A stretch of 64,000 nt of DNA from contig CAMVHR010000003.1 in assembly GCA_947167345.1 (NCBI GenBank), positions 1-64,000 of the forward strand, in the 5' to 3' direction. The position numbers and the translations under genes are program-made. Position 1 is the stretch's first letter. Each line of letters opens with the position of its first letter. Source of the stretch: an uncultured Treponema sp. (GTDB lineage: Bacteria; Spirochaetota; Spirochaetia; Treponematales; Treponemataceae). The notes beneath the pieces were generated by a model. That model did not search any database. It had not been told where the DNA came from and saw only the letters and a list, made by a program, of their open reading frames with translations. This document shows positions 61,568-64,000 of the stretch, piece after piece.

Positions 61568-62374
61568 ATGAACATTAACACTCTTAACAACGAACCAATT
61601 ACAAGCAAGACAGGAAACCTTGCAATCGCCCTGTACCCTGCCATACCTTCAGTGGGGAAAAAACAAAGCAACGCTTACTTTGCGCGCGTAATAAACAGAA
61701 GCCGTCTGCAGATGGATGACATTGCGAATGACATAGTAGCAAGCGGAATCAACATGTCAAAAGAAGACATATTAAAAACATGGAAAGTCATAGACAATGC
61801 CGTAACGTGCCGCCTTGCAGAAGGAATTTCTGTAGACATAGGACTTGGAACACTCCGCCCGGCAGTATTCGGAACTTTTGAAAGTGCCACAAGCACTTTT
61901 GACAGGAACAAAAACAGAATAAGCGTACAGTATCGTCCTGGAAAGCAGCTTGCCGAGACAATGGAAAACCTGACTCCTGTCATATCCTTAGGCAACCGCA
62001 TCGTGCCGGAAATTATTTCCGTACAGGACAAGACAATTCCTGTAACACCAGATGAACCAGAAGCAAAATACACCCTGCGCTCAGGAGGGTTCTTTTCAAT
62101 CTCTGGCAAAAACATCCTTATTGCTGAACAGGAAAATGCAGACATGGAAGAAAGTCCTGTCGGACTGTATTTTGACAATACAGAAGACAGTTCAAAATCA
62201 AAATGCCTTAAACCGCATCAGATTTATCACAATTCATCAACTCTGCTTGAAGGAATAATTCCTGAACTTGAAAGCGGAACTTACAAAATACGTATTGCAA
62301 CAAGGCTTACGGCAAAAAGTCCACGAAAAAACGTTCTGGAACATACTTTTGACAAAGAATTCAAAGTACTGTAA
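61568..62374 (+). CDS. HU-like DNA-binding protein with Ig-fold C-terminus (DUF4469-like)
   Basis: 268 aa from ATG at 61568 with AAAGGAG upstream; a TTG 12 codons earlier is in the hairpin. Residues 25-140 form an HU/IHF-type domain of the larger Bacteroidetes/spirochaete class (SNAYFARVINRSRLQMDDIA, GISVDIGLGTLRPAVFGTFE). The C-terminal part (about 175-268) is an all-beta Ig-like domain (GGFFSISGKNILIAEQENAD, YKIRIATRLTA). Nucleoid binding is expected; role of the Ig part unknown. Confidence 0.82.
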   Translation: MNINTLNNEPITSKTGNLAIALYPAIPSVGKKQSNAYFARVINRSRLQMDDIANDIVASGINMSKEDILKTWKVIDNAVTCRLAEGISVDIGLGTLRPAVFGTFESATSTFDRNKNRISVQYRPGKQLAETMENLTPVISLGNRIVPEIISVQDKTIPVTPDEPEAKYTLRSGGFFSISGKNILIAEQENADMEESPVGLYFDNTEDSSKSKCLKPHQIYHNSSTLLEGIIPELESGTYKIRIATRLTAKSPRKNVLEHTFDKEFKVL

Positions 62375-62389
62375 AAACAGCGTTTAATG

Positions 62390-62435
62390 ATATAGTGTTC
62401 TAAGCCGCGTATTCTCCAGGTTTAGAACACTATAT
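62390..62435 (+). terminator. Terminator after the HU-like gene
   Basis: ATATAGTGTTCTAA (62390-62403) pairs perfectly over 14 bp with TTAGAACACTATAT (62422-62435); TGCATTTTTC follows. Confidence 0.8.
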
Positions 62436-62471
62436 TGCATTTTTCGGGAAAAGTGCTATTATCTTTTCATC
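62435..62471 (+). promoter_or_regulatory. Promoter of the permease gene, leaderless type
   Basis: TTGCAT (62435-62440), 16-bp spacer, TATTAT (62457-62462) with an extended TGC just before it; ATG at 62472, 9 nt further. No Shine-Dalgarno. Confidence 0.55.
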
Positions 62472-63647
62472 ATGAGACACATTCTTTCATTCATCCGCCG
62501 TGAAATAGTATTCTGCATCGCCGCTCTGTGCGCCATAGCAAGTTCTTTTTTTGTTCCACCGTCACGAGCTTACATTTCTTACATAGACTGGGATACGCTG
62601 TTCATACTTTTTGCACTGATGAGCGTTATTGCAGCACTCCGAGATTGCGGTGTATTTGACAGGATGGCTTACGTTCTATGCGGACACATTCATAAATCCA
62701 GAATACTATGCGCAGTACTTATTCTTCTAAGTTTTTTCACAAGCATGTTCATAACAAATGATGTTGCCCTGCTTACATTCGTTCCTTTTTCACTCGCTAT
62801 TTTGGGAACATCTACAAACGGAACGGTAGTCCTGCTTACAGTTGTCCTTGAAACAATTGCGGCAAACACAGGCAGCATGCTCACCCCCCTTGGAAATCCT
62901 CAGAATCTTTTTTTGTTTTCAAAGATGAATGTAAGCATCGGCAAATTCATGTCAATGATAATTCTTTATTCTTCTGTCAGTTTTGTTCTGCTGGCACTGT
63001 CGGTACGACTTATTCCAGACATGCATCTTACTGTATCGGGAACAGCTGAACAGAAAGAGTTTTCATCACAAAAAGAAGAACACAAGACTCATCACATAAA
63101 GCTGCCTCATGCAGTACAGGAAATCATATATGCACTTCTTTTTATTCTGTGCCTGACAAGTGTTCTTAGAATCGTGCCAAAATGGATTGCGGCCGCGGCT
63201 GTTTTTACAGTACTGCTATTTTTAAATAGGAAAGTTTTAAAGACTGTTGATTACATGCTGCTCCTCACATTTGCGGCATTCTTTATATTCACAGGAAACA
63301 TTGCGGCAATTCCGTCCATAAAGGATTTTCTTGAAACAGCAGTTTCTGGTCATGAATTTGCAGTATCAGTTTTGTGCAGTCAAGTCATAAGCAATGTTCC
63401 GGCAACACTCTTGCTGTTTCCTTTTGCAAAAGACACACAGTCTTTGCTTGCTGGCGTAAACGTAGGGGGACTTGGCACTCTTGTTGCTTCGTTAGCAAGC
63501 CTTATATCATTCAAGCTGTATTCTGGTGCTGCAAAAAAGATTTCACTGCCTTCAGGCGGAAAGTACATGGCAGTATTTACAGCAATGAACATAGTTTTTC
63601 TTGCAATCCTTGCAGGTCTGTTTTTTTTCAGTCGTTGGCTCGCTTAA
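62472..63647 (+). CDS. SLC13/ArsB-NhaD superfamily ion permease
   Basis: 391 aa, about 11 membrane helices in two inverted halves. Substrate-site segments: FFTSMFITNDVALLTFVPF and ETIAANTGSMLTPLGNPQNL in the first half, SQVISNVPATLLLFPFAKD in the second, the N-D/T-N-P hairpins of the IT superfamily. Candidates are dicarboxylates, citrate or arsenite; sequence does not decide. Its 3' end overlaps the convergent YitT gene by 20 bp. Confidence 0.85.
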   Translation: MRHILSFIRREIVFCIAALCAIASSFFVPPSRAYISYIDWDTLFILFALMSVIAALRDCGVFDRMAYVLCGHIHKSRILCAVLILLSFFTSMFITNDVALLTFVPFSLAILGTSTNGTVVLLTVVLETIAANTGSMLTPLGNPQNLFLFSKMNVSIGKFMSMIILYSSVSFVLLALSVRLIPDMHLTVSGTAEQKEFSSQKEEHKTHHIKLPHAVQEIIYALLFILCLTSVLRIVPKWIAAAAVFTVLLFLNRKVLKTVDYMLLLTFAAFFIFTGNIAAIPSIKDFLETAVSGHEFAVSVLCSQVISNVPATLLLFPFAKDTQSLLAGVNVGGLGTLVASLASLISFKLYSGAAKKISLPSGGKYMAVFTAMNIVFLAILAGLFFFSRWLA

Positions 63648-64000
63648 AGAATTTTCCTATGATAGCCTTTGACTGAAGGACATTAATGAATGCTCCGGGA
63701 TCTGTTTGGCGAATAGCCTTTTCAAGGTATCCGGATTCAGAACTGGAAACTACAGAATACAAAAGATTGCGTTCCATGCCGGAATATTCCCCCTTCCCTG
63801 TAAAAACAGTGGCATCGTGATTTGTCAAATCTCGTATGACGGCATAAACTTCATCAGGCATTGACGTAATAATAAGAAGGGTTGTCTTTGAATACTTCTT
63901 GTACAAAAAATTAATTGCCTGTGTAGAAGCATACTGAAACACTATTGAATACAAGGCAGCATCCCAACCGAAAAGAAGCCCCGCAATGCACAGAACCAGG
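63628..64000 (-). CDS. YitT-family membrane protein, C-terminal part (runs off the window)
   Basis: The minus frame is open from 64000 to the stop at 63628 (124 codons). LCIAGLLFGWDAALYSIV is the end of the membrane region, and the remainder is the cytoplasmic DUF2179 domain (TTLLIITSMPDEVYAVI, HDATVFTGKGEYSGMERNLL, DPGAFINV). The N-terminal helices lie beyond the window. Family clear, function unknown. Confidence 0.85.
   Translation of the reverse strand, partial: LVLCIAGLLFGWDAALYSIVFQYASTQAINFLYKKYSKTTLLIITSMPDEVYAVIRDLTNHDATVFTGKGEYSGMERNLLYSVVSSSESGYLEKAIRQTDPGAFINVLQSKAIIGKFFKRAND

Overview
The window looks like a chromosomal segment of a host-associated Treponema or close relative (Spirochaetota). 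Several features point the same way: flagellar fliS/flgN-like genes, a TmpC/PnrA-type lipoprotein transporter, many lipobox proteins, a CHASE2 adenylate-cyclase gene next to a FecR/outer-membrane operon, Rpn-family PD-(D/E)XK genes, DbpA-domain and HU/Ig-like proteins, and an A+T-rich sequence. The species assignment is inference; no rRNA gene is present.

Layout. 1-3069: a G+C-rich SpvB-type secreted protein gene runs off the left edge (minus), facing away from an orphan Rhs toxin tip and an LRR immunity candidate (plus). 3070-3690: degraded DNA. 3701-6705: MATE transporter fused to a cytidylate-kinase-like domain, a HAD phosphatase that seems to start at AUU, and an Hpt protein. 6702-11567: a four-gene nucleoside-type (BMP) ABC transporter. 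11741-14215: an intact Rpn gene, a decayed one, and a RelE/Phd-type toxin-antitoxin pair. 14909-18269: hisHF and queD, with a DUF4143-type ATPase gene lodged between them and flanked by a 69-bp duplication of the queD 3' end. 18302-25737: small membrane protein, Dabb protein, hemolysin III, fliS, flgN-like, polA, coaE, SPOR protein, YbaK. 25738-30796: five-gene oligopeptide-type ABC transporter. 30818-36752: CHASE2 cyclase divergent from a secreted protein/beta-barrel/FecR operon. 36940-49946: GH94 cellobiose phosphorylase, lipoprotein, phosphoesterase, MBL hydrolase, RNA-binding protein, GNAT, clpP, mazG, pth, a large hypothetical, gph, GH43 arabinanase-like lipoprotein. 49986-61266: a defence-type island built on a type I restriction-modification operon (hsdR, hsdM, ORF6N protein, hsdS), with extra genes strung out behind hsdS. 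61568-64000: HU/Ig-like DNA-binding protein, SLC13-like permease, and the end of a YitT-family gene.

The most unusual signals are structural. First, three short relics of the hsdS 3' end punctuate the accessory genes downstream of the intact hsdS, so that cargo genes (PIN toxin-antitoxin, a membrane protein, an unknown) sit between successive hsdS tails. Second, the queD 3' end is duplicated on both sides of an ATPase cassette in the manner of a gene-end-restoring insertion. Third, a 34-bp iteron-like element occurs twice, 19 kb apart, just upstream of two strong promoters. Fourth, at least seven genes start 6-9 nt after a good -10 box with no Shine-Dalgarno, suggesting common leaderless mRNAs.

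The housekeeping genes form ordinary operons with overlapping stops and starts. Gaps are short apart from 3070-3700, 13248-13570, 14216-14908 and 61267-61567. No tRNA, rRNA, CRISPR array or intact insertion sequence was seen.
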